Below are positions 16,795 to 26,077 of a DNA stretch of 45,273 nucleotides, in pieces (position 1 is the stretch's first letter; every line of letters starts with the position of its first letter). The stretch is taken from the NCBI GenBank assembly GCA_947449575.1, contig CANFRV010000026.1, positions 1-45,273 on the forward strand, written 5' to 3'. This DNA is from Flavobacteriales bacterium (GTDB taxonomy: Bacteria > Bacteroidota > Bacteroidia > Flavobacteriales_D > Crocinitomicaceae). Made by a program: the position numbers and the translations under genes. The notes under the pieces were generated by a model. It did no database searches and had not been told where the DNA came from. It saw only the letters and a list, made by a program, of their open reading frames with translations.

Positions 16795-17770
16795 CTATAA
16801 AATTACAATTTACCAATAAATGCTTTCCAGGGGTTTCGGCATTTAATAATCTTTCCAAAATTCTTTCTGTGGTTGCTTTTCCTATCAAATCAATCGGTTG
16901 CAATAAAACTGAAATTGCCGGAGAAAAGTAAGAGAATACCTCGCTATCATCAAAAGAAATAATTCGAACTTGTTGTGGGATTTCCATCTTCAATTCTTTT
17001 AAAGCAGCCAATGTTCTTAATCCCACTTTACTATTCAATGATAAAAATGAATCTACTCCAGTTTCCAAAAGATCTTTTACGCATTTCGTTATTTCGATTT
17101 GTTCAATCGGCAAATTAACAACCTCATAAGGAACTTTTGAATCAATACAGCCTTTTGTGGCACCTTCAATTCGAGAATTGATAGTAGAAATAGCTATGGA
17201 CTGCTGAGATAAAATCGCTAGTTTTTTTGGTTTTTTAGAGAATTTAGAAACTAATTGTTCCGCTTCTTTCGCATTATTAATTCCGACGAAATCAGCATTT
17301 TCATCTCCAATTCTATCTGTAAAAACAAATGGAATATGAGTTGATCTTAATATTGGGATTAAAGTATCTATTGAATTGCAGGGTGAAATTATCATTCCAT
17401 CAATGGATCGTTGAATTAATTCATTCAATAAAACACATTCTCCCTCAGGATTGTCATTTGAATTTACGATGAGTACATTATATCCGTTCTTGTATAATTC
17501 TTCTTGAATAGTTTTGCATAATTCACCGTAATAGGCATTTGAAATATCCCCTACTAATAACCCAATTGTATTTGTTTTACCATGACGAAGACCTTTTGCA
17601 AAATAATTTGGAACGTAAGCAAGCTCTTTTGCTTTTTCGTGAATCTTCGCTTGCATTCCTTTACTAATATGATATGTATCTCCCTTACCATTCAAAACAA
17701 ATGAAATAGTTGCTTTAGAAACCCCAAGGCTCGTTGCTAAATCACTTATGGATGTTCGTTTTTCTCTCAT
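16778..17770 (-). CDS. LacI-family transcriptional regulator
   Basis: A 330-residue repressor-type regulator. The N-terminal LacI helix-turn-helix is clear (about residues 6-27, ISDLATSLGVSKATISFVLNG), followed by the hinge helix (YVPNYFAKGLRHG) and a periplasmic-binding-protein-like ligand domain beginning NTIGLLVGDISNAYY. Effector contacts include DGMIISPC, and the C-terminal region has FDDSEVFSYFSPAISVLLQP. It begins 18 bp behind the M48 protease gene and is the last gene of the rpoN transcription unit. The ligand, probably a sugar or nucleoside, is not deducible, and no sugar-use genes are nearby. Start ATG fits the family. Confidence 0.93.
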   Translation of the reverse strand: MREKRTSISDLATSLGVSKATISFVLNGKGDTYHISKGMQAKIHEKAKELAYVPNYFAKGLRHGKTNTIGLLVGDISNAYYGELCKTIQEELYKNGYNVLIVNSNDNPEGECVLLNELIQRSIDGMIISPCNSIDTLIPILRSTHIPFVFTDRIGDENADFVGINNAKEAEQLVSKFSKKPKKLAILSQQSIAISTINSRIEGATKGCIDSKVPYEVVNLPIEQIEITKCVKDLLETGVDSFLSLNSKVGLRTLAALKELKMEIPQQVRIISFDDSEVFSYFSPAISVLLQPIDLIGKATTERILERLLNAETPGKHLLVNCNFIARGSH

Positions 17771-17788
17771 AGTACAAAAATTACTCTG

Positions 17789-18607
17789 CTATTTGGGTAA
17801 TAAAGAGACCATTTTTTTATATTCTCCTTTAAACGTGTTATTTCCAAAGCAACCCAGTGTAATTTTTGAATTGTTGAAATGTTCAATTCTTCCTTCTGGG
17901 TTGGGGTGAGTACTTAAAAATTCAGGTGGCCTTTTACTATTGCTACCTAAAGAATCTATTTTTTGAAAAAAGCCAGCGGCCCCTGCTGCATTGTATTGAG
18001 TTGGGCATAAATACATTACGGAACGTTGATCTGCTTCAGATTCATGTTTCCTAGAAAATTTTAAACCAACAATCGCTGACGTTAATTGTTGCAGCATCGC
18101 ATAATTTCCTAATAAAATTTGCTCGATTACCTGAACCCCAAACATGGTTGTCATTTGGCGTGTCGAATGGCGCATATCTGCGTGTCCCATTTCATGTCCC
18201 ATAACTCCTGCTAATTGATCTTCAGAATCCATGAACTTCAAAATCCCAGTGTAAATATAAATATAGCCTCCAGGCGTACAAAATGCATTTAACGTATTGT
18301 CATCATGAATGATACGCACTCTCCAGGAGAAATCATCTTTAAAATCAACTTTCCCAGAATTCAAAAGCGTATTTCTAACCTTATAAATATAGGCATACAC
18401 CTCTTTATATTTCGCAGAATCCAATAGCGGATATTGTGTGGGATTTCCGTCTATCTCCTTCGCTACAGTAGCTCCTAAATCTCTGTCTTGCTGTACAGTA
18501 AACAGATTTATTCCTTTGCCTTTATTTTTTTTATTAATAGTGCCACAACCTATTGCCACAAAGAGTAAGGCAATAATTAATCCGGTTTTAGTTTGAGATT
18601 TTGTCAT
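17789..18607 (-). CDS. M48-family metalloprotease, lipoprotein (BepA/LoiP-like)
   Basis: A zinc endopeptidase anchored in the envelope, of the kind that degrades misassembled outer-membrane proteins. The 272-residue protein starts with a lipoprotein signal (lipobox VAIGC, Cys21). The zinc motif is HEMGH (His138, Glu139, His142), and the third ligand sits in HESEADQRS (Glu191). LNAFCTPGGYIYIYTG just before the zinc site and LSTHPNPEGRIEHF near the C-terminus are also typical. A longer frame begins with TTG at 18622; the ATG at 18607 gives a proper signal peptide and leaves an 11-bp gap to the upstream gene, so it was chosen. No TPR extension as in BepA. Confidence 0.93.
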   Translation of the reverse strand: MTKSQTKTGLIIALLFVAIGCGTINKKNKGKGINLFTVQQDRDLGATVAKEIDGNPTQYPLLDSAKYKEVYAYIYKVRNTLLNSGKVDFKDDFSWRVRIIHDDNTLNAFCTPGGYIYIYTGILKFMDSEDQLAGVMGHEMGHADMRHSTRQMTTMFGVQVIEQILLGNYAMLQQLTSAIVGLKFSRKHESEADQRSVMYLCPTQYNAAGAAGFFQKIDSLGSNSKRPPEFLSTHPNPEGRIEHFNNSKITLGCFGNNTFKGEYKKMVSLLPK

Positions 18608-18618
18608 TGATCTAATTT

Positions 18619-19263
18619 TCAAAAAGGGTAATATAAATTTAGGGTAAAAGTAATAAATAAACTCAAGAAATATCCTGATATAAGTTCTACGGGAGCATGT
18701 TTATTGAGGTATAATCGTGATGAAAGAACAATTCCTGAAACGATTAATACACTAATAAGAACAGAAACCTGAAAGAATTGTTGATCCGTTATATATGCGG
18801 AAATAAACCCTGTTAAAATCCCTACTCCAGTAGCATGTAAACTTATTTTAAAATAAAGATTTAAAATTGAAAAAAGAGAAATGATAATCCCTCCAGAAAG
18901 ACATAATCCATAGGCATATTTTGGTAAAGTGACTTCTATGGAATTAAATGAATAAAATAAGAAAAAACAAAATGAAGCCATTAGAATCATTGGAATAATT
19001 CTTTCTTTTTTATCGTCTAATTGTATTGTTTTAATGATTTTTAATTTCAAAAATATACTATACATAATTGCTGGTGCAATCACTGTAAAAAGAATGTAAT
19101 TTGATAAAATCGCGACTTTATTTTGATTTGAAAAGATAAATAATGAATTATCCTCACTTAAATTGAACGGTTGCGAAGGAACGTACATGACCAACATCAG
19201 TGCGTAAATCGGCATTAAAATTGGCATAAATAACCACGTTGTAATTTGAAAGAAAATTCTCAT
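18619..19263 (-). CDS. PAP2-like integral membrane protein
   Basis: The 214-residue protein has five to six hydrophobic segments. The last third carries weak PAP2 phosphatase features: KISLHATG in the place of motif 2 (usually PSGH), and SSRLYLNKHAPVELISGY as motif 3 (SRxxxxxHxxxD, with Glu in place of the final Asp). The motif 1 region KKERIIP is also present but weak. It may act on polyprenyl or phosphatidyl phosphates, or be a non-catalytic relative. Its ATG overlaps the rpoN stop by one base, so translation is coupled to rpoN. The M48 gene follows 11 bp downstream. Confidence 0.65.
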   Translation of the reverse strand: MRIFFQITTWLFMPILMPIYALMLVMYVPSQPFNLSEDNSLFIFSNQNKVAILSNYILFTVIAPAIMYSIFLKLKIIKTIQLDDKKERIIPMILMASFCFFLFYSFNSIEVTLPKYAYGLCLSGGIIISLFSILNLYFKISLHATGVGILTGFISAYITDQQFFQVSVLISVLIVSGIVLSSRLYLNKHAPVELISGYFLSLFITFTLNLYYPF

Positions 19264-20705
19264 TATAATTCTTTTCTTAATCGAGCAACTGGAATATTCA
19301 GCTGTTCTCTATATTTTGCAACGGTTCTTCTAGCGATATTATATCCCTTTTCTTTAAGTAATTCAGTTAATTTTTCATCCGTTAATGGGCGAAACTTTAC
19401 TTCTCCTTCAATGGCTTCAGATAATATTTTTTTCACTTCTCGTGTTGAAACTTCTTCTCCAGCATCATTTGATAATGATTCGGAGAAAAAATATTTTAGT
19501 GCAAATGTTCCATATCCCGTTTGAACATATTTACTATTGGCAACTCTCGAAACAGTCGATATATCTAAATTGACAATTTCAGCAATATCTTTTAGAATCA
19601 TCGGTCGCAAATTTGTCTCATCACCTGTTATAAAATATTCAAATTGATACATCATAATTGCATGCATCGTACTTAAAAGGGTATTTTGACGTTGTTTTAT
19701 TGCGTCAATAAACCATTTAGCACCATCTAATTTTTGCTTCACGAACATCACAGCTTCCTTGTCTGCTTTTGACGTTTTTGCCCCTTCAGAATACGTTCGC
19801 AGCATATGTTCGTAATCTCTACTCACTTTTAATTCTGGCGCATTTCTTCCGTTCAACGTCAGTTCTAATTTCCCTTCTAATTCAATAATAACAAAATCAG
19901 GAATAATTTGTTGATGATTTTTAGGAGCTTCTTTCATAGACCCTCCCGGCTTTGGATTTAATCGAATTATTTCATCGATCGCTTCTTTTAAATCTTCATC
20001 ACTAATTTCTAATTTCTTTTGAATTTTATCGTAATGTTTCTTTGTAAATTCTTCAAAATGATCCTCCAGAATTTTTTTTGCGGTGAAACGGGTGATATCT
20101 CCATCATGAATACGGGTGATTTGAAGTAGTAAACATTCTCTCAAATTACGGGCACCAATTCCAGCTGGATCCAATTCTTGCACTAATGTCAACACGAATT
20201 CAACTTCTTTTTCAGTCGTTGTAATGTTCGCAGAAAAAGCTAAATCGTCCACAATTGCTTCTATTTCCCTATTCAAATACCCTGATTCATCCAAGTTTCC
20301 TATAATTGTGTCGGCAATCATAAATTGATCGTCAGATAAATCTAATAAGTGTAATTGCTCTGTTAAACTTTGTTGAAATGATTGTTCACCTGACAAAGGC
20401 ACCACTCTTTCTTCATCATCTTTACTTGTATTGTTCGCTTGCGTTTTATAATCTGCAGAATCTTCTTCGAAATAATCTGAAATATCAAAATCATCCGAAT
20501 CATCATCTGCATCAGTGTCGAAATCCTCCTCGAAATCCTCTTCATTTTCTTCGAGTCCTTCTTCCAGAGCAGGGTTTTCTTCTAATTCTTGTTTTATTCT
20601 CTGATCTAATTCCATAGTCGGAACTTGCAGCAATTTCATTAATTGAATTTGCTGAGGCGATAATCGCTGTTCTAGTTTGTGCGCTAGATATTGTTTTAAT
20701 GCCAT
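19263..20705 (-). CDS. rpoN: RNA polymerase sigma-54 factor
   Basis: Sigma-54 directs RNA polymerase to -24/-12 promoters and needs an enhancer-binding ATPase. The 480-residue protein shows all three regions: a Gln/Leu-rich region I (LEQRLSPQQIQLMKLLQVP), a strongly acidic region II (about 43-90), and region III with the core-binding part, an HTH (DIAEIVNLDISTVSRVANS) and the RpoN box ARRTVAKYRE (458-467). The order asnS-rpoN fits my recollection of Flavobacteriales genomes. It heads a unit with the PAP2-like, M48 and LacI genes. No enhancer-binding protein is in this window. Confidence 0.97.
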   Translation of the reverse strand: MALKQYLAHKLEQRLSPQQIQLMKLLQVPTMELDQRIKQELEENPALEEGLEENEEDFEEDFDTDADDDSDDFDISDYFEEDSADYKTQANNTSKDDEERVVPLSGEQSFQQSLTEQLHLLDLSDDQFMIADTIIGNLDESGYLNREIEAIVDDLAFSANITTTEKEVEFVLTLVQELDPAGIGARNLRECLLLQITRIHDGDITRFTAKKILEDHFEEFTKKHYDKIQKKLEISDEDLKEAIDEIIRLNPKPGGSMKEAPKNHQQIIPDFVIIELEGKLELTLNGRNAPELKVSRDYEHMLRTYSEGAKTSKADKEAVMFVKQKLDGAKWFIDAIKQRQNTLLSTMHAIMMYQFEYFITGDETNLRPMILKDIAEIVNLDISTVSRVANSKYVQTGYGTFALKYFFSESLSNDAGEEVSTREVKKILSEAIEGEVKFRPLTDEKLTELLKEKGYNIARRTVAKYREQLNIPVARLRKEL

Positions 20706-20734
20706 TTTTTAAGATTATAGATTTTTAGATAATA

Positions 20735-20854
20735 GACAATAGATTTTAAATTCTAATCTTCTGAAATTATCTTTAATATTTGCAGACTTTCTATACTTGC
20801 CATCCATAACTTGTTACTTTTTAGTCTAACTTCTAATTCTAACAGTCTATTGTC
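20735..20854. repeat. Low-complexity spacer with a 9-bp inverted repeat between rpoN and asnS
   Basis: GACAATAGA (20735-20743) and TCTATTGTC (20846-20854) are perfect complements at the edges of a 157-bp gap made of variants of TTAGA/TTCTAAT. It looks like a decayed intergenic repeat. No gene or promoter was recognised in it. Confidence 0.35.
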
Positions 20855-20862
20855 GTTCTATA

Positions 20863-22302
20863 CTAAAACTCTGCATTCATCGGCGTTCTTGGAAAAGGAA
20901 TCACATCTCTAATATTTGTCATTCCCGTTACAAACATGACCATTCTTTCGAACCCTAATCCGAATCCTGCGTGTGGTACACTTCCGAATTTACGGGTGTC
21001 CATGTACCACCAAAGTTCCTCTTCATCGATATGGAAAGCAGCACATTTTTCTTTTAAAATATCCATTCTTTCTTCTCTTTGAGATCCTCCTACAATTTCT
21101 CCAATTCCAGGGAATAGAACGTCCATCGCTGCTACTGTTTTTCCATCGTCATTTTGTCGCATATAAAATGCTTTAATTTCAGCGGGATAATCCGTTAAAA
21201 TTACTGGACAATTGAATTCTTTTTCTACTAAGTAGCGCTCGTGTTCACTTTGTAAATCGATTCCCCATGCTACATCGTATTTGAATTTTTTCTTTTTATA
21301 GTGATTTGAATTCAACAATACCTGAATTGCTTCTGTGTACGTTAATCGTTTAAAATCATTGTTTACAACAAATTCCAAACGTTGAATTAATCCTAATTCA
21401 TTGCGTTCATTTTGAGGTTTTTGCGCTTGTTCTGACGCGTCTCTTTCGTGTAGAAATTGTAAATCATCTGCGCAATTTTCTAAAATATATTTACTGATGT
21501 ATTTCAAAAATTCTTCTGTTAAATCCATATTATCTTTCAAATCATTGAAAGCTACTTCTGGTTCAATCATCCAAAATTCTGCTAAATGGCGCGAAGTATT
21601 TGAGTTTTCAGCTCTAAATGTTGGACCAAATGTATATACTTGACCTAAAGCTAATGCTGCTAATTCGGCTTCTAATTGTCCGGAAACAGTTAAATTTACA
21701 GGTTTTCCGAAGAAATCTTCTTTGTAATTTACAGTTCCATCTTCATTCAAAGGTGGATTTAAAGCATCTAAATTCGTAACTCTAAACATTTCTCCCGCTC
21801 CTTCAGCATCTGAACCAGTAATAATTGGTGTATTCAAATAGAAAAATCCTTTGTCATTGAAGAATTTATGAATTGCAAATGCCACATTGTGACGAATTCT
21901 AAAAACCGCTCCGAAAACATTTGTTCTGAAACGTAAATGTGCTTGTTCCCTTAGGTAATCTAAGCTGTGTTTTTTAGGTTGCATCACTGTTTTCTGAATA
22001 TCATCTGGATTTGCTTCACCAATAATTTCAATTTCAGTAACCTGTAATTCAACGGCTTGTCCAGCACCTTGCGATTCAACCAATATTCCTTTTAAGCCAA
22101 CTGCAGCGCCTGTTGTTATTTTTTTCAATAACGCCTCCTCAAAATTTTCAGCTTCAACAACCGCTTGTAATGTTTTAATAGTTGAACCATCGTTCAGTTG
22201 AATAAAGCGATCATTCCGAAAACCACGCACCCATCCTTTAACAATCAGCTCTTTACCTAATGTAGGTTGAGCAAAAACATCCGCAATTTTAATTCTCTTC
22301 AT
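20863..22302 (-). CDS. asnS: Asparaginyl-tRNA synthetase
   Basis: Charges tRNA(Asn). The 479-residue class IIb enzyme has an N-terminal OB-fold anticodon domain ([11 protein letters not shown], about 17-110) and a catalytic domain with [16 protein letters not shown] (motif 1 region), [21 protein letters not shown] (motif 2) and [12 protein letters not shown] (motif 3, near the C-terminus). EFWMIEPE with its context and the absence of an AspS-type insertion mark it as AsnRS rather than AspRS. The start ATG yields the OB fold directly. It is 157 bp upstream of rpoN and divergent from sprE across 456 bp. Confidence 0.97.
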   Translation of the reverse strand: MKRIKIADVFAQPTLGKELIVKGWVRGFRNDRFIQLNDGSTIKTLQAVVEAENFEEALLKKITTGAAVGLKGILVESQGAGQAVELQVTEIEIIGEANPDDIQKTVMQPKKHSLDYLREQAHLRFRTNVFGAVFRIRHNVAFAIHKFFNDKGFFYLNTPIITGSDAEGAGEMFRVTNLDALNPPLNEDGTVNYKEDFFGKPVNLTVSGQLEAELAALALGQVYTFGPTFRAENSNTSRHLAEFWMIEPEVAFNDLKDNMDLTEEFLKYISKYILENCADDLQFLHERDASEQAQKPQNERNELGLIQRLEFVVNNDFKRLTYTEAIQVLLNSNHYKKKKFKYDVAWGIDLQSEHERYLVEKEFNCPVILTDYPAEIKAFYMRQNDDGKTVAAMDVLFPGIGEIVGGSQREERMDILKEKCAAFHIDEEELWWYMDTRKFGSVPHAGFGLGFERMVMFVTGMTNIRDVIPFPRTPMNAEF

Positions 22303-22416
22303 TTTTTTATTTTAATCTAAGTGTAAAAATAAGGTAAAAATCGCGTTTTTGAAAGCATATAGTTTCATAAATCCAAAAAAGGGAGTTGGTTGGTTGAGAT
22401 TAGTGCAATGATTTTT

Positions 22417-22563
22417 TTATTTCCTTTGTAATTGCGTCTTTATTTTCTCCAGATCATACCTTAAATTACGAAACATTTCTTGTATATTTTCAACGCCTAG
22501 ATCATCCGGGGAATATTTAGATGTAAAAAAAAGCGACACTCAAATTCCCACATTTCGAGTATC
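22417..22563 (-). pseudogene. Possible coding remnant upstream of asnS
   Basis: A minus-strand frame ending in TAA at 22417-22419 reads KYSPDDLGVENIQEMFRNL, then RYDLEKIKTQLQRK. The tail is amphipathic and coiled-coil-like. No ATG starts the long version; an internal ATG would give only 20 residues. Codon-position bias is weak, so chance is quite possible. Together with the terminator at 22594-22623 this is all that can be said of the 456-bp region 22303-22758. Confidence 0.2.
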
Positions 22564-22593
22564 TACCAAAATGAATGAAGTTAGTAATTATAT

Positions 22594-22623
22594 AAAGACC
22601 GTTCAGATTGAATGGTCTTTTTT
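22594..22623 (+). terminator. Strong terminator with no plus-strand gene upstream
   Basis: AAAGACCGTTCA pairs with TGAATGGTCTTT across the three-base loop GAT (12-bp stem, one G-T pair), followed by T. It is a canonical intrinsic terminator for plus-strand transcription, yet the nearest plus-strand gene upstream is trpS/binding protein far away. It may end a small RNA made between 22303 and 22594, or block antisense transcription from the asnS side. Confidence 0.7.
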
Positions 22624-22758
22624 GGTTTTCGAATAGCGTTCCTCTTCCTAAAAACTCTTTTTTCTGCTATTAAAACCTGTTTTATCAAAGATTTAAAATA
22701 AATTTGCTATTTCGGAGTTATATTCCTGGAATAATATAATTGGTGTGTTGGAGTTAAA

Positions 22759-25413
22759 ATGAATAAAGTTTTTCGATATATTTTTTTATTGCTAGTAATT
22801 ATTTTTAGTGTACTTTCTTGTTCAACTGAAAAAAATAAACTTATCAATCGCTCATATCATGGAGTTACGGCTCATTATAATGGCTATTTTAATGCCAACG
22901 AACTTATTCGACTTTCTTTATTAAATTATAGATCGGGTTTAAAAGAGAATTATTACGAAATCCTCCCAATTGATCCGCTGCCAAATGAAACAGAAGTAAT
23001 CAGTTTGTATTCTTCCATTGATACCGCTATTTCAAAATGCACAAAAGTGATTCAAAATCACAGTATGCCGAGCAATGATCGACCTTCAAAGAAAAAAGTA
23101 GAATACAATCAATGGATCGATGAAAATTGGACGACGGTAGGAATTGCTGATTTTTACCGCAGAGATTATGAAGGGGCGATGAAAAACTTTTCGTATGTAA
23201 AGAAATTTTATTCAAACGACCCAACTTTGTATATTGCTGAATTATGGATGGCTAAAACTAACATAGAAACTGGCAATTTTACGGAGGCGTTGTTTAATGT
23301 TACCAATCTAGATGATGCCATTGCTGCAGAGGAAAAGAGAAATTTAGAAAAGCCAGGGTTATTTAAAAAGAAAGAGAAAATAGCTAAAAAAGACAGAATT
23401 GCTAAATTCCCCAAAAAGATAAAATTTGATTTAGAAAAAACAAAAGCAAATTTAGCTCTAAAGAAAAACAATAAAGAAGATGCGATAAAGTATTTGGAAG
23501 AATCTTTATTATATGCCAAAAAACCTATTGACAAATCTAGAATTCACTTTATATTAGGTCAGTTATACGAAGCTACGAGTAAGCGAGACGAAGCAAAAAA
23601 ACATTATTCTGCGGTTTTAAAATACCAATCTCCCTACGAAATGAATTTCACCGCTCGAATTAAAAGAGCGTTTATGGGTGGAGATATTAAGCTTGAAAAT
23701 GACTTAAAAAAGATGCTTCGTGATGCGAAAAATTCTGAATTTAAAGATCAAATTTATTTCGCTTTAGCGGATATGGAAATTCAAAAAGGAAATATTCAAA
23801 AGGCGAAAGAATATTTAACACAATCTGCTTTTTATTCAACCACCAATACGAGACAGAAAGGGTTGGCCTTTGAAACGTTAGGAAATATGAGCTTTCGAGA
23901 GAGAAATTATGTGGTGGCCCAAAAATATTATGATTCTTGCTCCACCGTGATTAACGATCAATACCCAAATGCTGCTGGTGTTAGAACAAAAGCTACTAAA
24001 CTAGCAGATTTAGTAAAAGCCGTGGAATCAGCTCAATTTGAAGATAGTGTTCAAAAAATCGCGAAATTATCAGAGAGTGATCGCGAAGACTTTGTGAAAA
24101 ATGTAATCAAAAAAATAAAAAAAGACGAAGAACACCGGAAAAAAGTGGAGGCCGAAAGACTGAGAGAGCTCCAAAACAATCAAGCTTTAGTTGCGCAGAA
24201 CAATGATGTAAATGGTGGAAAATGGTATTGGAATAATGTCAAAACACGCTCAGAAGGATATGATGAATTTCGTAAATTATGGGGTGTCCGAGTGAATGAG
24301 GATAATTGGAGAAGAAGTGAAAAAACGGTGTTTGCCAGTTTTGAAGAATCAAAAGGAGATTCTCTCGCTAAAAAAGACACAGCCGCAGTAAAAACAGAAG
24401 TTGATACGCTTACCGTTGAACTACTAATGAAAAGAGTTCCTTTAACCGATTCCGCAATTGTCGCTTCCAACCAAAGGTTACTTTCGGCCTTGTATGACGC
24501 AGGAATTATCTACAAAGATCAATTACTGGAAACTGCTATGGCCACAAAACAGTTTAATTCTGTTTTAGATAGAAAAATTGAAAGTGAATTTAATTTATTG
24601 TCAGCCTATCAATTATATAAAATGTATAATGAAGTGGAGCCAGCCAAAGCCTTGATACAAAAGGAATATATTTTGAACATGTATCCAAATTCAGATTATG
24701 CTAATTATTTGCGTGATCCAGAATACTTCATTAAGAAAAAAGAACGAGATGCAATAGCAGAACAAGAATATGTAGCTATTTTGGATCGCTATAATAGAGG
24801 AATTTATGCTCCCGTTATTTTTAAAGCAAGTGCCGTAATTGCGGATGAAAAAGACAATCCTTTTCGATCAAAATATATGTTGTTGAAAGCAATGAGTCTA
24901 GGTCAAACTTCTGATAATAAAGATGAATTAATACCGGTACTTCAGCAAGTAGTGAGTGAATACCCGAAAACGCCAGAACAAATTAGAGCAGATGAATTAT
25001 TATTGATTATAAAAACTGGAGTTTCTAAAAATGATCCAATTGATTTTACTTCCAAGTCGATTTATACGTATGACGAAAAATCACCACATTGGGTAATGAT
25101 TTTTCTTAACAAAGATCAAACTTCGAATGCAGAAAAATCAAAAGTATCTGATTTTAATCGTGAATTTTTCAGTCGAGATAAATTAAAGATCAACTCAAAA
25201 ATATATGGAAGTGATCAAAGTATTATTATTGTAGAGGATTTTGAAACGGATCTAAAATCATTGGAATATATTCGAGTTTTTAAAAATACACGAAAATATT
25301 TATTAGATTTGCAAAAGGCTAAAATTGTGCCCATTACAAAAGAAAATTTAAGAATATTATTTGAGACGCAAAAGCTAAAAGAGTACGAAGATTTCATCCT
25401 AGAATATTATTAA
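22759..25413 (+). CDS. sprE: Gliding motility / type IX secretion TPR lipoprotein SprE (PorW)
   Basis: SprE/PorW is an outer-membrane-associated lipoprotein needed for type IX secretion and, in gliders, for motility. The 884-residue protein has a lipoprotein signal (lipobox VLSC, Cys21) followed by the family-typical CSTEKNKLINRSYHG...AHYNGYFN. The middle part holds TPR-like helices (about 140-410), then a charged Lys/Glu linker, a conserved block GKWYWNN...EFRKLWG (about residues 488-520), and a C-terminal domain. Length and order agree with Flavobacterium SprE. The start ATG is the only one before the signal. The bactofilin gene begins three bases after its stop, implying one transcript. 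Confidence 0.85.
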   Translation: MNKVFRYIFLLLVIIFSVLSCSTEKNKLINRSYHGVTAHYNGYFNANELIRLSLLNYRSGLKENYYEILPIDPLPNETEVISLYSSIDTAISKCTKVIQNHSMPSNDRPSKKKVEYNQWIDENWTTVGIADFYRRDYEGAMKNFSYVKKFYSNDPTLYIAELWMAKTNIETGNFTEALFNVTNLDDAIAAEEKRNLEKPGLFKKKEKIAKKDRIAKFPKKIKFDLEKTKANLALKKNNKEDAIKYLEESLLYAKKPIDKSRIHFILGQLYEATSKRDEAKKHYSAVLKYQSPYEMNFTARIKRAFMGGDIKLENDLKKMLRDAKNSEFKDQIYFALADMEIQKGNIQKAKEYLTQSAFYSTTNTRQKGLAFETLGNMSFRERNYVVAQKYYDSCSTVINDQYPNAAGVRTKATKLADLVKAVESAQFEDSVQKIAKLSESDREDFVKNVIKKIKKDEEHRKKVEAERLRELQNNQALVAQNNDVNGGKWYWNNVKTRSEGYDEFRKLWGVRVNEDNWRRSEKTVFASFEESKGDSLAKKDTAAVKTEVDTLTVELLMKRVPLTDSAIVASNQRLLSALYDAGIIYKDQLLETAMATKQFNSVLDRKIESEFNLLSAYQLYKMYNEVEPAKALIQKEYILNMYPNSDYANYLRDPEYFIKKKERDAIAEQEYVAILDRYNRGIYAPVIFKASAVIADEKDNPFRSKYMLLKAMSLGQTSDNKDELIPVLQQVVSEYPKTPEQIRADELLLIIKTGVSKNDPIDFTSKSIYTYDEKSPHWVMIFLNKDQTSNAEKSKVSDFNREFFSRDKLKINSKIYGSDQSIIIVEDFETDLKSLEYIRVFKNTRKYLLDLQKAKIVPITKENLRILFETQKLKEYEDFILEYY

Positions 25414-25416
25414 GAT

Positions 25417-25836
25417 ATGTTAAGAAGAAAAGAAAAAACACAATTTGAAAGTCCTGATCGTTTGAATAGACTTGTAGAAGGAACAAAAATAGTAGGAGAT
25501 ATTATTACCGACTCTAATTTGAGAATTGACGGAGAAATTGTTGGGAATGTATTTTCTAGATCCAAGGTTGTTATTGGAGAATCAGGGGTTGTTTTTGGAA
25601 ATATTAGTTGTCTTGAAGCTGATATTGAAGGGAGTGTAAATGGTTCATTAGAAACAGAAGGACTATTAATATTGCGTGAAAAGTCTAAAATAATAGGAGA
25701 CATATTAACTTCGAAATTACACATTGAAGAAGGAGCAATTTTCCTAGGGTCTTGTCACATGAATGGCCATGAAGCTATTAGAGAACAAGCGCATCTCGTG
25801 GTTTCTGAAGAAAATTCAGACAAAGACAATTATTAA
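25417..25836 (+). CDS. Bactofilin (polymer-forming cytoskeletal protein)
   Basis: Bactofilins polymerise without nucleotide into filaments that organise envelope proteins. The 139-residue product has a short charged N-terminus and a right-handed beta-helix core of repeated hydrophobic triplets around VEGTKIVGDIITDSNLRIDG, EIVGNVFSRSKVVIGESG, VFGNISC, IEGSVNGS and IIGDILTSKL (about 20-115), then an acidic tail. It starts three bases after sprE and ends four bases before the AtpZ-like gene, so it is within one tight operon. Its location between a secretion lipoprotein and ATP synthase may reflect joint envelope assembly, but no direct link is shown. Confidence 0.93.
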   Translation: MLRRKEKTQFESPDRLNRLVEGTKIVGDIITDSNLRIDGEIVGNVFSRSKVVIGESGVVFGNISCLEADIEGSVNGSLETEGLLILREKSKIIGDILTSKLHIEEGAIFLGSCHMNGHEAIREQAHLVVSEENSDKDNY

Positions 25837-25840
25837 TAAA

Positions 25841-26077
25841 ATGGCTACTGAGGAGAATAATCCTACTAAGTTTTCAAAATATGCCCGGTTTTCATCTTTA
25901 GTTATTCAGATGGGAGCCATTATAGGTTTTTTTACCTGGCTCGGGACATTCTTAGACCATAAATACAAGACAGAAACACCTTGGTGGACTATTGTTCTTT
26001 CGCTATTTGGTGTTTTTATTGGTTTATATTTAATTATCCGAGAAGTTTTAAATACAAATAAAGAAGATGAAAAGTAA
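25841..26077 (+). CDS. AtpZ/AtpI-family ATP synthase assembly protein
   Basis: A 78-residue protein with two membrane helices (about 22-40 and 50-68), joined by the conserved polar loop LGTFLDHKYKTETPWW; this is the AtpZ/AtpI (F0F1-ATPase-associated) pattern. Members help c-ring assembly or transport Mg2+/Ca2+ beside the F0 sector. A longer frame beginning at 25763 overlaps the bactofilin gene; the ATG at 25841 gives the normal length and follows the bactofilin stop by four bases. It overlaps the next gene by 11 bases. Exact role uncertain. Confidence 0.8.
   Translation: MATEENNPTKFSKYARFSSLVIQMGAIIGFFTWLGTFLDHKYKTETPWWTIVLSLFGVFIGLYLIIREVLNTNKEDEK

Noticed and set aside
23027-24470. Minus-strand frames of 65-108 codons opposite sprE
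   Set aside because: They mirror the Lys/Glu-rich coding strand as Phe/Leu/Ser-rich frames and have no independent signals.
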